From NCBI RefSeq assembly GCF_029227915.1, contig NC_079878.1, positions 32,453,501 through 32,517,500 of the forward strand: a DNA stretch of 64,000 nucleotides, read 5' to 3'. Below, in pieces: positions 39,169 to 51,772 of the stretch. Both the position numbers and the translations under genes were made by a program. This stretch comes from Hydractinia symbiolongicarpus (lineage: Eukaryota; Cnidaria; Hydrozoa; Anthoathecata; Hydractiniidae). Under the pieces are notes generated by a model, which was given only the letters and a program-made list of their open reading frames with translations, ran no database searches and was not told the DNA's origin. How positions within the stretch are numbered: position 1 is the stretch's first letter; each line of letters starts with the position of its first letter.

Positions 39169-40779
39169 TTAAATTATTTTTTCACCACTAAAACGCATGA
39201 GACTTGTAGTTTTCAAAAATGTTTTCATTTTTGATGAGACGCTGAATAAAAGAAGTTTAATCGCTGGCAAACGAAAACCTGCGATTTCCCGTAATTCCCG
39301 GACTCGACCCATATAGTCAAAAGTATACAAAGAAAGTACCCAGGGAGTAAACTCATTTCCCAAACGATTATTTAAATTATTATTTCACCACTAAAGCCCA
39401 TGAGACTTGTAATTTTTAAAAATGTTTTCATTTTTGATGAGACGCTGAATAAAAGAAGTTTAATCGCCGGCAAACGAAAAGCCGCGATTTCCCGTAAATC
39501 CCCGACTCGACCCATATAGTCAAAAGTATACAAAGAAAGTACCCAGGGAGTAAACTCATTTCCCAAACGATTATTTAAATTATTATTTCACCACTAAAGC
39601 CCATGAGACTTGTAATTTTCAAAAATGTTTTCATTTTTGGTGAGACGCTGAATAAAAGAAGTTTAATCGCCGGCAAACGAAAAACTGCGATCTCCCGTAA
39701 ATCCCGTACTCGGCCCGTATAGTCAAAAGTATACAAAGAAAGTACCCAGGGTGTAAACTCATTTCCCGAACGATTTTTTAAATTATTATTTCACCACTAA
39801 AGCCCATTAGACTTGTAGTATTTAAAAATATTTTTATTTTTGATGAGACGCTGAATAAAAGAAGTTTAATCGCTGGCAAACGAAAACCCGCGACTTCCCG
39901 TAAATCCCGGACTCGGCCCGTATAGTCAAAAGTATACAAAGAAAGTACCCAGGGAGTAAACTCATTTCCCGAACGATTTTTTAAATTATTTTTTCACCAC
40001 TAAAACGCATGAAACTTGTAGTTTTCAAAAATGTTTTCATTTTGGATGAGACGCTGAATAAAAGCAGTTTAATCGCCGGCAAACGAAAACCGTAAATCCC
40101 GGACTCGGTCCGTATAGTCAAAAGTATACAAAGAAAGTACCCGGGGTGTAAACTTATTTCCCGAACGATTTTTTAAATTATTATTTCACCACTAAAGCCC
40201 ATGAGACTTGTAGTTTTTAAAAATGTTTTCATATTTGATGAGACGCTGAATAAAAGAAGTTTAATTGCCGGCAAACGAAAACCCGCGACTTCCCGTAAAT
40301 CCCGGACTCGGCCGGTATAGTCAAAAGTATACAAAGAAAGTACTCAGGGAGTAAACTCATTTCCCGAACGATTTTTTAAATTAATTTTCACCACTAAAAC
40401 GCACGAGACTTGTAGTTTTCAGAAATGTTTTCATTTTTGATGAGACGCTTAATGAAAGTGGTTTAATCGCCGAGAAACGAAAACCTGCGATTTCCCGTAA
40501 ATCCCGGACACGGCCCGTATAGTCAAAAGTATACAAAAAAGTACCCAGGTTGTAAACTCATTTCTCGAACGATTTTTTAAATTATTTTTTCACCACTAAA
40601 ACGCATGAGACTTGTAGTTTTCAAAAATGTTTTCATTTTTGATGAGACGCTGAATAAAAGAAGTTTAATCGCTGGCAAACGAAAACCCGCGATTTCCCGT
40701 AAATCCCGGACTCGGCCCGTATAGTCAAAAGTATACAAAGAAAGTACCCAGGGTGTAAACGCATTTCCCGAACGATTTT
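39169..40779 (+). repeat. Young 8-mer HOR (a-h), reference copy, 1611 bp
   Basis: Order and markers: a (TCGCTGGC, CCGTAATTCCCGG, CGACCCATATAG), b (GTAATTTTTAAAAATG, AAAAGCCGCG), c (GTAATTTTCAAAAATG, TTTGGTGAG, GCGATCTCCCG), d (ATTAGACTTG, GTAGTATTT), e (CATGAAACTTG, TTTTGGATGAG, AAAACCGTAAATCCC; 192 bp), f (TTTTCATATTTG, AATTGCCGG, GGCCGGTATAG), g (GCACGAGAC, CGAGAAACG, GGACACGG, ATACAAAAAAGTACCC) and h (TTTCTCGAACG, TCGCTGGC, GGGTGTAAACGC). The length is 8 x 203 minus 13, from the 11-bp deletion in e and two single-base losses. Confidence 0.9.
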
Positions 40780-42582
40780 TTAAATTATTTTTTCACCACT
40801 AAAACGCATGAGACTTGTAGTTTTCAAAAATGTTTTCATTTTTGATGAGACGCTGAATAAAAGAAGTTTAATCGCTGGCAAACGAAAACCTGCGATTTCC
40901 CGTAATTCCCGGACTCGACCCATATAGTCAAAAGTATACAAAGAAAGTACCCAGGGAGTAAACTCATTTCCCAAACGATTATTTAAATTATTATTTCACC
41001 ACTAAAGCCCATGAGACTTGTAATTTTTAAAAATGTTTTCATTTTTGATGAGACGCTGAATAAAAGAAGTTTAATCGCCGGCAAACGAAAAGCCGCGATT
41101 TCCCGTAAATCCCCGACTCGACCCATATAGTCAAAAGTATACAAAGAAAGTACCCAGGGAGTAAACTCATTTCCCAAACGATTATTTAAATTATTATTTC
41201 ACCACTAAAGCCCATGAGACTTGTAATTTTCAAAAATGTTTTCATTTTTGGTGAGACGCTGAATAAAAGAAGTTTAATCGCCGGCAAACGAAAAACTGCG
41301 ATCTCCCGTAAATCCCGTACTCGGCCCGTATAGTCAAAAGTATACAAAGAAAGTACCCAGGGTGTAAACTCATTTCCCGAACGATTTTTTAAATTATTAT
41401 TTCACCACTAAAGCCCATTAGACTTGTAGTATTTAAAAATATTTTTATTTTTGATGAGACGCTGAATAAAAGAAGTTTAATCGCTGGCAAACGAAAACCC
41501 GCGACTTCCCGTAAATCCCGGACTCGGCCCGTATAGTCAAAAGTATACAAAGAAAGTACCCAGGGAGTAAACTCATTTCCCGAACGATTTTTTAAATTAT
41601 TTTTTCACCACTAAAACGCATGAAACTTGTAGTTTTCAAAAATGTTTTCATTTTGGATGAGACGCTGAATAAAAGCAGTTTAATCGCCGGCAAACGAAAA
41701 CCGTAAATCCCGGACTCGGTCCGTATAGTCAAAAGTATACAAAGAAAGTACCCGGGGTGTAAACTCATTTCCCGAACGATTTTTTAAATTATTTTTTCAC
41801 CACTAAAACGCATGAAACTTGTAGTTTTCAAAAATGTTTTCATTTTGGATGAGACGCTGAATAAAAGCAGTTTAATCGCCGGCAAACGAAAACCGTAAAT
41901 CCCGGACTCGGTCCGTATAGTCAAAAGTATACAAAGAAAGTACCCGGGGTGTAAACTTATTTCCCGAACGATTTTTTAAATTATTATTTCACCACTAAAG
42001 CCCATGAGACTTGTAGTTTTTAAAAATGTTTTCATATTTGATGAGACGCTGAATAAAAGAAGTTTAATTGCCGGCAAACGAAAACCCGCGACTTCCCGTA
42101 AATCCCGGACTCGGCCGGTATAGTCAAAAGTATACAAAGAAAGTACTCAGGGAGTAAACTCATTTCCCGAACGATTTTTTAAATTAATTTTCACCACTAA
42201 AACGCACGAGACTTGTAGTTTTCAGAAATGTTTTCATTTTTGATGAGACGCTTAATGAAAGTGGTTTAATCGCCGAGAAACGAAAACCTGCGATTTCCCG
42301 TAAATCCCGGACACGGCCCGTATAGTCAAAAGTATACAAAAAAGTACCCAGGTTGTAAACTCATTTCTCGAACGATTTTTTAAATTATTTTTTCACCACT
42401 AAAACGCATGAGACTTGTAGTTTTCAAAAATGTTTTCATTTTTGATGAGACGCTGAATAAAAGAAGTTTAATCGCTGGCAAACGAAAACCCGCGATTTCC
42501 CGTAAATCCCGGACTCGGCCCGTATAGTCAAAAGTATACAAAGAAAGTACCCAGGGTGTAAACGCATTTCCCGAACGATTTT
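40780..42582 (+). repeat. 8-mer copy 2 with a duplicated e monomer, 1803 bp
   Basis: Same order as the reference copy but with e present twice, making nine monomers. The extra 192 bp explains the 1803-bp spacing exactly. Other monomers are essentially unchanged. Confidence 0.9.
41784..41975 (+). repeat. Extra copy of monomer e
   Basis: Both e copies (41592-41783 and 41784-41975) have CATGAAACTTG, TTTTGGATGAG, AAAGCAG and the 11-bp deletion. The junction between them has CGGGGTGTAAACTCATTTCCC-type sequence leading into TTTTTTCACC, whereas a normal e to f junction has GTAAACTTATTTCCC and TTATTTCACC. This is a single-monomer tandem duplication. Confidence 0.88.
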
Positions 42583-45500
42583 TTAAATTATTTTTTCACC
42601 ACTAAAACGCATGAGACTTGTAGTTTTCAAAAATGTTTTCATTTTTGATGAGACGCTGAATAAAAGAAGTTTAATCGCTGGCAAACGAAAACCTGCGATT
42701 TCCCGTAATTCCCGGACTCGACCCATATAGTCAAAAGTATACAAAGAAAGTACCCAGGGAGTAAACTCATTTCCCAAACGATTATTTAAATTATTATTTC
42801 ACCACTAAAGCCCATGAGACTTGTAATTTTTAAAAATGTTTTCATTTTTGATGAGACGCTGAATAAAAGAAGTTTAATCGCCGGCAAACGAAAAGCCGCG
42901 ATTTCCCGTAAATCCCCGACTCGACCCATATAGTCAAAAGTATACAAAGAAAGTACCCAGGGAGTAAACTCATTTCCCAAACGATTATTTAAATTATTAT
43001 TTCACCACTAAAGCCCATGAGACTTGTAATTTTCAAAAATGTTTTCATTTTTGGTGAGACGCTGAATAAAAGAAGTTTAATCGCCGGCAAACGAAAAACT
43101 GCGATCTCCCGTAAATCCCGTACTCGGCCCGTATAGTCAAAAGTATACAAAGAAAGTACCCAGGGTGTAAACTCATTTCCCGAACGATTTTTTAAATTAT
43201 TATTTCACCACTAAAGCCCATTAGACTTGTAGTATTTAAAAATATTTTTATTTTTGATGAGACGCTGAATAAAAGAAGTTTAATCGCTGGCAAACGAAAA
43301 CCCGCGACTTCCCGTAAATCCCGGACTCGGCCCGTATAGTCAAAAGTATACAAAGAAAGTACCCAGGGAGTAAACTCATTTCCCGAACGATTTTTTAAAT
43401 TATTTTTTCACCACTAAAACGCATGAAACTTGTAGTTTTCAAAAATGTTTTCATTTTGGATGAGACGCTGAATAAAAGCAGTTTAATCGCCGGCAAACGA
43501 AAACCGTAAATCCCGGACTCGGTCCGTATAGTCAAAAGTATACAAAGAAAGTACCCGGGGTGTAAACTTATTTCCCGAACGATTTTTTAAATTATTATTT
43601 CACCACTAAAGCCCATGAGACTTGTAGTTTTTAAAAATGTTTTCATATTTGATGAGACGCTGAATAAAAGAAGTTTAATTGCCGGCAAACGAAAACCCGC
43701 GACTTCCCGTAAATCCCGGACTCGGCCGGTATAGTCAAAAGTATACAAAGAAAGTACTCAGGGAGTAAACTCATTTCCCGAACGATTTTTTAAATTAATT
43801 TTCACCACTAAAACGCACGAGACTTGTAGTTTTCAGAAATGTTTTCATTTTTGATGAGACGCTTAATGAAAGTGGTTTAATCGCCGAGAAACGAAAACCT
43901 GCGATTTCCCGTAAATCCCGGACACGGCCCGTATAGTCAAAAGTATACAAAAAAGTACCCAGGTTGTAAACTCATTTCTCGAACGATTTTTTAAATTATT
44001 TTTTCACCACTAAAACGCATGAGACTTGTAGTTTTCAAAAATGTTTTCATTTTTGATGAGACGCTGAATAAAAGAAGTTTAATCGCTGGCAAACGAAAAC
44101 CCGCGATTTCCCGTAAATCCCGGACTCGGCCCGTATAGTCAAAAGTATACAAAGAAAGTACCCAGGGTGTAAACGCATTTCCCGAACGATTTTTTAAATT
44201 ATTTTTTCACCACTAAAACGCATGAGACTTGTAGTTTTCAAAAATGTTTTCATTTTTGATGAGACGCTGAATAAAAGAAGTTTAATCGCTGGCAAACGAA
44301 AACCTGCGATTTCCCGTAATTCCCGGACTCGACCCATATAGTCAAAAGTATACAAAGAAAGTACCCAGGGAGTAAACTCATTTCCCAAACGATTATTTAA
44401 ATTATTATTTCACCACTAAAGCCCATGAGACTTGTAATTTTTAAAAATGTTTTCATTTTTGATGAGACGCTGAATAAAAGAAGTTTAATCGCCGGCAAAC
44501 GAAAAGCCGCGATTTCCCGTAAATCCCCGACTCGACCCATATAGTCAAAAGTATACAAAGAAAGTACCCAGGGAGTAAACTCATTTCCCAAACGATTATT
44601 TAAATTATTATTTCACCACTAAAGCCCATGAGACTTGTAATTTTCAAAAATGTTTTCATTTTTGGTGAGACGCTGAATAAAAGAAGTTTAATCGCCGGCA
44701 AACGAAAAACTGCGATCTCCCGTAAATCCCGTACTCGGCCCGTATAGTCAAAAGTATACAAAGAAAGTACCCAGGGTGTAAACTCATTTCCCGAACGATT
44801 TTTTAAATTATTATTTCACCACTAAAGCCCATTAGACTTGTAGTATTTAAAAATATTTTTATTTTTGATGAGACGCTGAATAAAAGAAGTTTAATCGCTG
44901 GCAAACGAAAACCCGCGACTTCCCGTAAATCCCGGACTCGGCCCGTATAGTCAAAAGTATACAAAGAAAGTACCCAGGGAGTAAACTCATTTCCCGAACG
45001 ATTTTTTAAATTATTTTTTCACCACTAAAACGCATGAAACTTGTAGTTTTCAAAAATGTTTTCATTTTGGATGAGACGCTGAATAAAAGCAGTTTAATCG
45101 CCGGCAAACGAAAACCGTAAATCCCGGACTCGGTCCGTATAGTCAAAAGTATACAAAGAAAGTACCCGGGGTGTAAACTTATTTCCCGAAGGATTTTTTA
45201 AATTATTATTTCACCACTAAAGCCCATGAGACTTGTAGTTTTTAAAAATGTTTTCATATTTGATGAGACGCTGAATAAAAGAAGTTTAATTGCCGGCAAA
45301 CGAAAACCCGCGACTTCCCGTAAATCCCGGACTCGGCCGGTATAGTCAAAAGTATACAAAGAAAGTACTCAGGGAGTAAACTCATTTCCCGAACGATTTT
45401 TTAAATTAATTTTCACCACTAAAACGCACGAGACTTGTAGTTTTCAGAAATGTTTTCATTTTTGATGAGACGCTTAATGAAAGTGGTTTAATCGCCGAGA

Positions 45501-45804
45501 AACGAAAACCTGCGATTTCCCGTAAATCCCGGACACGGCCCGTATAGTCAAAAGTATACAAAAAAGTACCCAGGTTGTAAACTCATTTCTCGAACGATTT
45601 TTTAAATTATTTTTTCACCACTAAAACGCATGAGACTTGTAGTTTTCAAAAATGTTTTCATTTTTGATGAGACGCTGAATAAAAGAAGTTTAATCGCTGG
45701 CAAACGAAAACCCGCGATTTCCCGTAAATCCCGGACTCAGCCCGTATAGTCAAAAGTATACAAAGAAAGTACCCAGGGTGTAAACGCATTTCCCGAACGA
45801 TTTT
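42583..45804 (+). repeat. 8-mer copies 3 and 4, 1611 bp each
   Basis: Copies at 42583-44193 and 44194-45804 match the reference copy with only isolated changes, for example CCCGAAGGATT at 45185 and GGACTCAGCCCG near 45733. This very low divergence between copies contrasts with the more variable flanks and suggests recent amplification. Confidence 0.88.
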
Positions 45805-46806
45805 TTAAATTATTTTTTCACCACTAAAACGCATGAGACTTGTAGTTTTCAAAAATGTTTTCATTTTTGATGAGACGCTGAATAAAAGAAGTTTAATCGC
45901 TGGCAAACGAAAACCCGCGACTTCCCGTAAATCCCGGACTCGGCCCGTATAGTCAAAAGTATACAAAGAAAGTACCCAGGGAGTAAACTCATTTCCCGAA
46001 CGATTTTTTAAATTATTTTTTCACCACTAAGACGCATGAAACTTGTAGTTTTCAAAAATGTTTTCATTTTGGATGAGACGCTGAATAAAAGCAGTTTAAT
46101 CGCCGGCAAACGAAAACCGTAAATCCCGGACTCGGTCCGTATAGTCAAAAGTATACAAAGAAAGTACCCGGGGTGTAAACTTATTTCCCGAACGATTTTT
46201 TAAATTATTATTTCACCACTAAAGCCCATGAGACTTGTAGTTTTTAAAAATGTTTTCATATTTGATGAGACGCTGAATAAAAGAAGTTTAATTGCCGGCA
46301 AACGAAAACCCGCGACTTCCCGTAAATCCCGGACTCGGCCGGTATAGTCAAAAGTATACAAAGAAAGTACTCAGGGAGTAAACTCATTTCCCGAACGATT
46401 TTTTAAATTAATTTTCACCACTAAAACGCACGAGACTTGTAGTTTTCAGAAATGTTTTCATTTTTGATGAGACGCTTAATGAAAGTGGTTTAATCGCCGA
46501 GAAACGAAAACCTGCGATTTCCCGTAAATCCCGGACACGGCCCGTATAGTCAAAAGTATACAAAAAAGTACCCAGGTTGTAAACTCATTTCTCGAACGAT
46601 TTTTTAAATTATTTTTTCACCACTAAAACGCATGAGACTTGTAGTTTTCAAAAATGTTTTCATTTTTGATGAGACGCTGAATAAAAGAAGTTTAATCGCT
46701 GGCAAACGAAAACCCGCGATTTCCCGTAAATCCCGGACTCGGCCCGTATAGTCAAAAGTATACAAAGAAAGTACCCAGGGTGTAAACGCATTTCCCGAAC
46801 GATTTT
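45805..46806 (+). repeat. Shortened HOR copy 5, 5-mer of 1002 bp with an a/d chimera
   Basis: The first monomer (45805-46007) begins as a and ends as d (CCCGCGACTTCCC), and is followed directly by e, f, g, h. Monomers b and c are missing. The exchange lies between 45863 and 45921, where a and d are identical. It is an in-register deletion of three monomers' length, as expected from unequal exchange between HOR copies. Confidence 0.87.
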
Positions 46807-48011
46807 TTAAATTATTTTTTCACCACTAAAGCCCATGAGACTTGTAATTTTCAAAAATGTTTTCATTTTTGGTGAGACGCTCAATAAAAGAAGTTTAATC
46901 GCCGGCAAACGAAAAACTGCGATCTCCCGTAAATCCCGTACTCGGCCCGTATAGTCAAAAGTATACAAAGAAAGTACCCAGGGTGTAAACTCATTTCCCG
47001 AACGATTTTTTAAATTATTATTTCACCACTAAAGCCCATTAGACTTGTAGTATTTAAAAATATTTTTATTTTTGATGAGACGCTGAATAAAAGAAGTTTA
47101 ATCGCTGGCAAACGAAAACCCGCGACTTCCCGTAAATCCCGGACTCGGCCCGTATAGTCAAAAGTATACAAAGAAAGTACCCAGGGAGTAAACTCATTTC
47201 CCGAACGATTTTTTAAATTATTTTTTCACCACTAAAACGCATGAAACTTGTAGTTTTCAAAAATGTTTTCATTTTGGATGAGACGCTGAATAAAAGCAGT
47301 TTAATCGCCGGCAAACGAAAACCGTAAATCCCGGACTCGGTCCGTATAGTCAAAAGTATACAAAGAAAGTACCCGGGGTGTAAACTTATTTCCCGAACGA
47401 TTTTTTAAATTATTATTTCACCACTAAAGCCCATGAGACTTGTAGTTTTTAAAAATGTTTTCATATTTGATGAGACGCTGAATAAAAGAAGTTTAATTGC
47501 CGGCAAACGAAAACCCGCGACTTCCCGTAAATCCCGGACTCGGCCGGTATAGTCAAAAGTATACAAAGAAAGTACTCAGGGAGTAAACTCATTTCCCGAA
47601 CGATTTTTTAAATTAATTTTCACCACTAAAACGCACGAGACTTGTAGTTTTCAGAAATGTTTTCATTTTTGATGAGACGCTTAATGAAAGTGGTTTAATC
47701 GCCGAGAAACGAAAACCTGCGATTTCCCGTAAATCCCGGACACGGCCCGTATAGTCAAAAGTATACAAAAAAGTACCCAGGTTGTAAACTCATTTCTCGA
47801 ACGATTTTTTAAATTATTTTTTCACCACTAAAACGCATGAGACTTGTAGTTTTCAAAAATGTTTTCATTTTTGATGAGACGCTGAATAAAAGAAGTTTAA
47901 TCGCTGGCAAACGAAAACCCGCGATTTCCCGTAAATCCCGGACTCGGCCCGTATAGTCAAAAGTATACAAAGAAAGTACCCAGGGTGTAAACGCATTTCC
48001 CGAACGATTTT
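46807..48011 (+). repeat. Shortened HOR copy 6, 6-mer of 1205 bp with an a/c chimera
   Basis: The first monomer (46807-47009) starts with the type I A/T segment of a (ATTATTTTTTCACC) and continues as c (AAAGCCCATGAG, GTAATTTTCAAAAATG, TTTGGTGAG). Then d, e, f, g, h follow. The exchange falls at about 46820-46831. Two monomers' length is lost relative to the 8-mer. A private change makes GACGCTCAATAAAAG near 46878. Confidence 0.87.
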
Positions 48012-49764
48012 TTAAATTATTTTTTCACCACTAAAACGCATGAGACTTGTAGTTTTCAAAAATGTTTTCATTTTTGATGAGACGCTGAATAAAAGAAGTT
48101 TAATCGCTGGCAAACGAAAACCTGCGATTTCCCGTAATTCCCGGACTCGACCCATATAGTCAAAAGTATACAAAGAAAGTACCCAGGGAGTAAACTCATT
48201 TCCCAAACGATTATTTAAATTATTATTTCACCACTAAAGCCCATGAGACTTGTAATTTTTAAAAATGTTTTTATTTTTGATGAGACGCTGAATAAAAGAA
48301 GTTTAATCGCCGGCAAACGAAAAGCCGCGATTTCCCGTAAATCCCCGACTCGACCCATATAGTCAAAAGTATACAAAGAAAGTACCCAGGGAGTAAACTC
48401 ATTTCCCAAACGATTATTTAAATTATTATTTCACCACTAAAGCCCATGAGACTTGTAATTTTCAAAAATGTTTTCATTTTTGGTGAGACGCTGAATAAAA
48501 GAAGTTTAATCGCCGGCAAACGAAAACCTGCGATCTCCCGTAAATCCCGTACTCGGCCCGTATAAACAAAAGTATACAAAGAAAGTACCCAGGGTGTAAA
48601 CTCATTTCCCGAACGATTTTTTAAATTATTATTTCACCACTAAAGCCCATTAGACTTGTAGTATTTAAAAATATTTTTATTTTTGATGAGACGCTGAATA
48701 AAAGAAGTTTAATCGCCGGCAAACGAAAACCCGCGACTTCCCGTAAATCCCGGACTCGGCCCGTATAGTCAAAAGTATACAAAGAAAGTACCCAGGGAGT
48801 AAACTCATTTCCCGAACGATTTTTTAAATTATTTTTTCACCACTAAAACGCATGAAACTTGTAGTTTTCAAAAATGTTTTCATTTTGGATGAGACGCTGA
48901 ATAAAAGCAGTTTAATCGCCGGCAAACGAAAACCTGCGATTTCCCGTAAATCCCAGACTCGGTCCGTATAGTCAAAAGTATACAAAGAAAGTACCCGGGG
49001 TGTAAACTCATTTCCCGAACGATTTTTTAAATTATTATTTCACCACTAAAGCCCATGAGACTTGTAGTTTTTAAAAATGTTTTCATATTTGATGAGACGC
49101 TGAATAAAAGAAGTTTAATTGCCGGCAAACTAAAACCCGCGACTTCCCGTAAATCCCGGACTCGGCCGGTATAGTCAAAAGTATACAAAGAAAGTACTCA
49201 GGGAGTAAACTCATTTCCCGAACGATTTTTTAAATTAATTTTCACCACTAAAACGCACGAGACTTGTAGTTTTCAGAAATGTTTTCATTTTTGATGAGAC
49301 GCTTAATGAAAGTGGTTTAATCGCCGAGAAACGAAAACCTGCGATTTCCCGTAAATCCCGGACTCGGCCCGTATAGTCAAAAGTATACAAAAAAGTACCC
49401 AGGTTGTAAACTCATTTCTCGAACGATTTTTTAAATTATTTTTTCACCACTAAAACGCATGAGACTTGTAGTTTTCAAAAATGTTTTCATTTTTGATGAG
49501 ACGCTGAATAAAAGAAGTTTAATCGACGGCAAACGAAAACCTGCGATTTCCCGTAAATCCCGGACTCGGCCCGTATAGTCAAAAGTATACAAAGAAAGTA
49601 CCCAGGGAGAAAACTCATTTCCCAAACGATTTTTTAAATTTATATTATACCACTAAAGCCCATGAGACTTGTAGTTTTTAAAAATGTTTTCATTTTTGAT
49701 GAGACGCTGAATAAAAGAAGTTTAATCGCCGGCAAACGAAAACCCGCGATTTCCCGTAAATCCC

Positions 49765-49870
49765 CTGTCGATTTAAATTAGTTATTTGTCGATTTAAATT
49801 AGTTATTTAAATACTATTGTATGTATCGACGTTAAATAAAGAGAAAATCAAAAAAAAAAATCAAAAAAAA
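49765..49870 (+). mobile_element. Retroposed-looking insertion, copy 3
   Basis: Identical to copy 1 except that the first base is C rather than T. The 21-bp units lie at 49767-49787 and 49788-49808. It sits at the same position of the same i-type monomer, here with TTTATATTATACC before the anchor. It lacks the CCCA duplication (GTACCCAGGG at 49911) and has the normal five-T CATTTTTG. It therefore represents an earlier state of the inserted locus, separated from copies 1 and 2 by the young 8-mer block. Confidence 0.8.
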
Positions 49871-51382
49871 TCCCGGACTCGGCCCGTATAGTCAAAAGTA
49901 TACAAAGAAAGTACCCAGGGTGTAAACGCATTTCCCAAACGATTTTTTAAATTATTTTTTCACCACTAAAACGCATGAGACTTTTAGTTTTCAAAAATGT
50001 TTTCATTTTTGATGAGACGCTGAATAAAAGAAGTTTAATCGCTGGCAAACGAAAACCTGCGATTTCCCGTAAATCCCGGACTCGGCCCATATAGTCAAAA
50101 GTATACAAAGAAAGTACCCAGGGAGTAAACTCATTTCCCAAACGATTATTTAAATTATTATTTCACCACTAAAGCCCATGAGACTTGTAATTTTTAAAAA
50201 TGTTTTCATTTTTGATGAGACGCTGAATAAAAGAAGTTTAATCACCGGCAAACGAAAACCCGCGATTTCCCGTAAATCCCGTACTCGGCCCGTATAGTCA
50301 AAAGTATACAAAGAAAGTACCCAGGGTGTAAATTCATTTCCCGAACGATTTTTTAAATTATTATTTCACCACTAAAGCCCATGAGACTTGTAGTATTTAA
50401 AAATATTTTTATTTTTGATGAGACGCTGAATAAAAGAAATTTAATCGCCGGCAAACGAAAACCCGCGATTTCCCGTAAATTCCGGACTCGGCCCGTATAG
50501 TCAAAAGTATACAAAGAAAGTACCCAGGGAGTAAACTCATTTCCCGAACGATTTTTTAAATTATTTTTTCACCACTAAAACGCATGAGACTTGTAGTTTT
50601 CAGAAATCTTTTCATTTTTGATGAGACGCTTAATGAAAGTGGTTTAATCGCCGAGAAACGAAAACCTGCGATTTCCCGTAAATCCCGGACTCGGCCCGTA
50701 TAGTCAAAAGTATACAATAAAGTACCCAGGTTGTAAACTCATTTCTCGAACGATTTTTTAAATTATTTTTTCACCACTAAAACGCATGAGACTTGTAGTT
50801 TTCAAAAATGTTTTCATTTTTGATGAGACGCTGAATAAAAGAAGTTTAATCGCTGGCAAACGAAAACCCGCGATTTCCCGTAAATCCCGGACTCGGCCCG
50901 TATAGTCAAAAGTATACAAAGAAAGTACCCAGGGTGTAAACGCATTTCCCGAACGATTTTTTAAATTATTTTTTCACCACTAAAACGCATGAGACTTGTA
51001 GTTTTCAAAAATGTTTTCATTTTTGATGAGACGCTGAATAAAAGAAGTTTAATCGCTGGCAAACGAAAACCTGCGATTTCCCGTAATTCCCGGACTCGAC
51101 CCATATAGTCAAAAGTATACAAAGAAAGTACCCAGGGAGTAAACTCATTTCCCAAACGATTATTTAAATTATTATTTCACCACTAAAGCCCATGAGACTT
51201 GTAATTTTTAAAAATGTTTTCATTTTTGATGAGACGCTGAATAAAAGAAGTTTAATCGCCGGCAAACGAAAAGCCGCGATTTCCCGTAAATCCCCGACTC
51301 GGCCCGTATAGTCAAAAGTATACAAGGAAAGTACCAAGTGAGTAAACTCATTTCCCGAACGAATTTTTAAATTATTTTTTCA

Positions 51383-51585
51383 CCACTAAAACGCATGAGA
51401 CTTGTAGTTTTCAGAAATGTTTTCGTTTTTGATGAGACGCTTAATGAAAGTGGTTTAATCGCCGGCAAACGAAAACCTGCGATTTCCCGTAAATCCTGGG
51501 CTTGGCCCGTATAGTCGAATGTATACAAAGAAAGTACCCTGTGAGTAAACTCATTTCCAAAACAATTTTTTAAATTATCTTTTCA
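51383..51585 (+). repeat. Representative type III monomer (variant j)
   Basis: Type III copies share GTTTTCAGAAATG, GACGCTTAATGAAAGTGG, GGGCTTGGCCCG in place of GGACTCGGCCCG, GTCGAATGTATAC in place of GTCAAAAGTATAC, and CCCTGTGAG in place of CCCAGGGAG. This copy also has TTTTCGTTTTT and CCTGGGCTTGG, which mark variant j. The same variant recurs in the same neighbour order (b, j, c) near 25.4, 28.65, 33.55, 51.4 and 52.8 kb. In GGGCTTGGCC copies that keep both outer pairs, CGGGC and GCCCG form a short inverted repeat around TTG that type I lacks. Confidence 0.88.
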
Positions 51586-51772
51586 CCACTAAAACGCTTG
51601 AGACTTGTAGTTTTCAAAAATGTTTTCATTTTTGGTGAGACGCTGAATAAAAGAAGTTTAATCGCCGGCAAACGAAAACCTGCGATCTCCCGTAAATCCC
51701 GTACTCGGCCCGTATAGTCAAAAGTATACAAAGAAAGTACCCAGGGTGTAAACTCATTTCCCGAACGATGTT

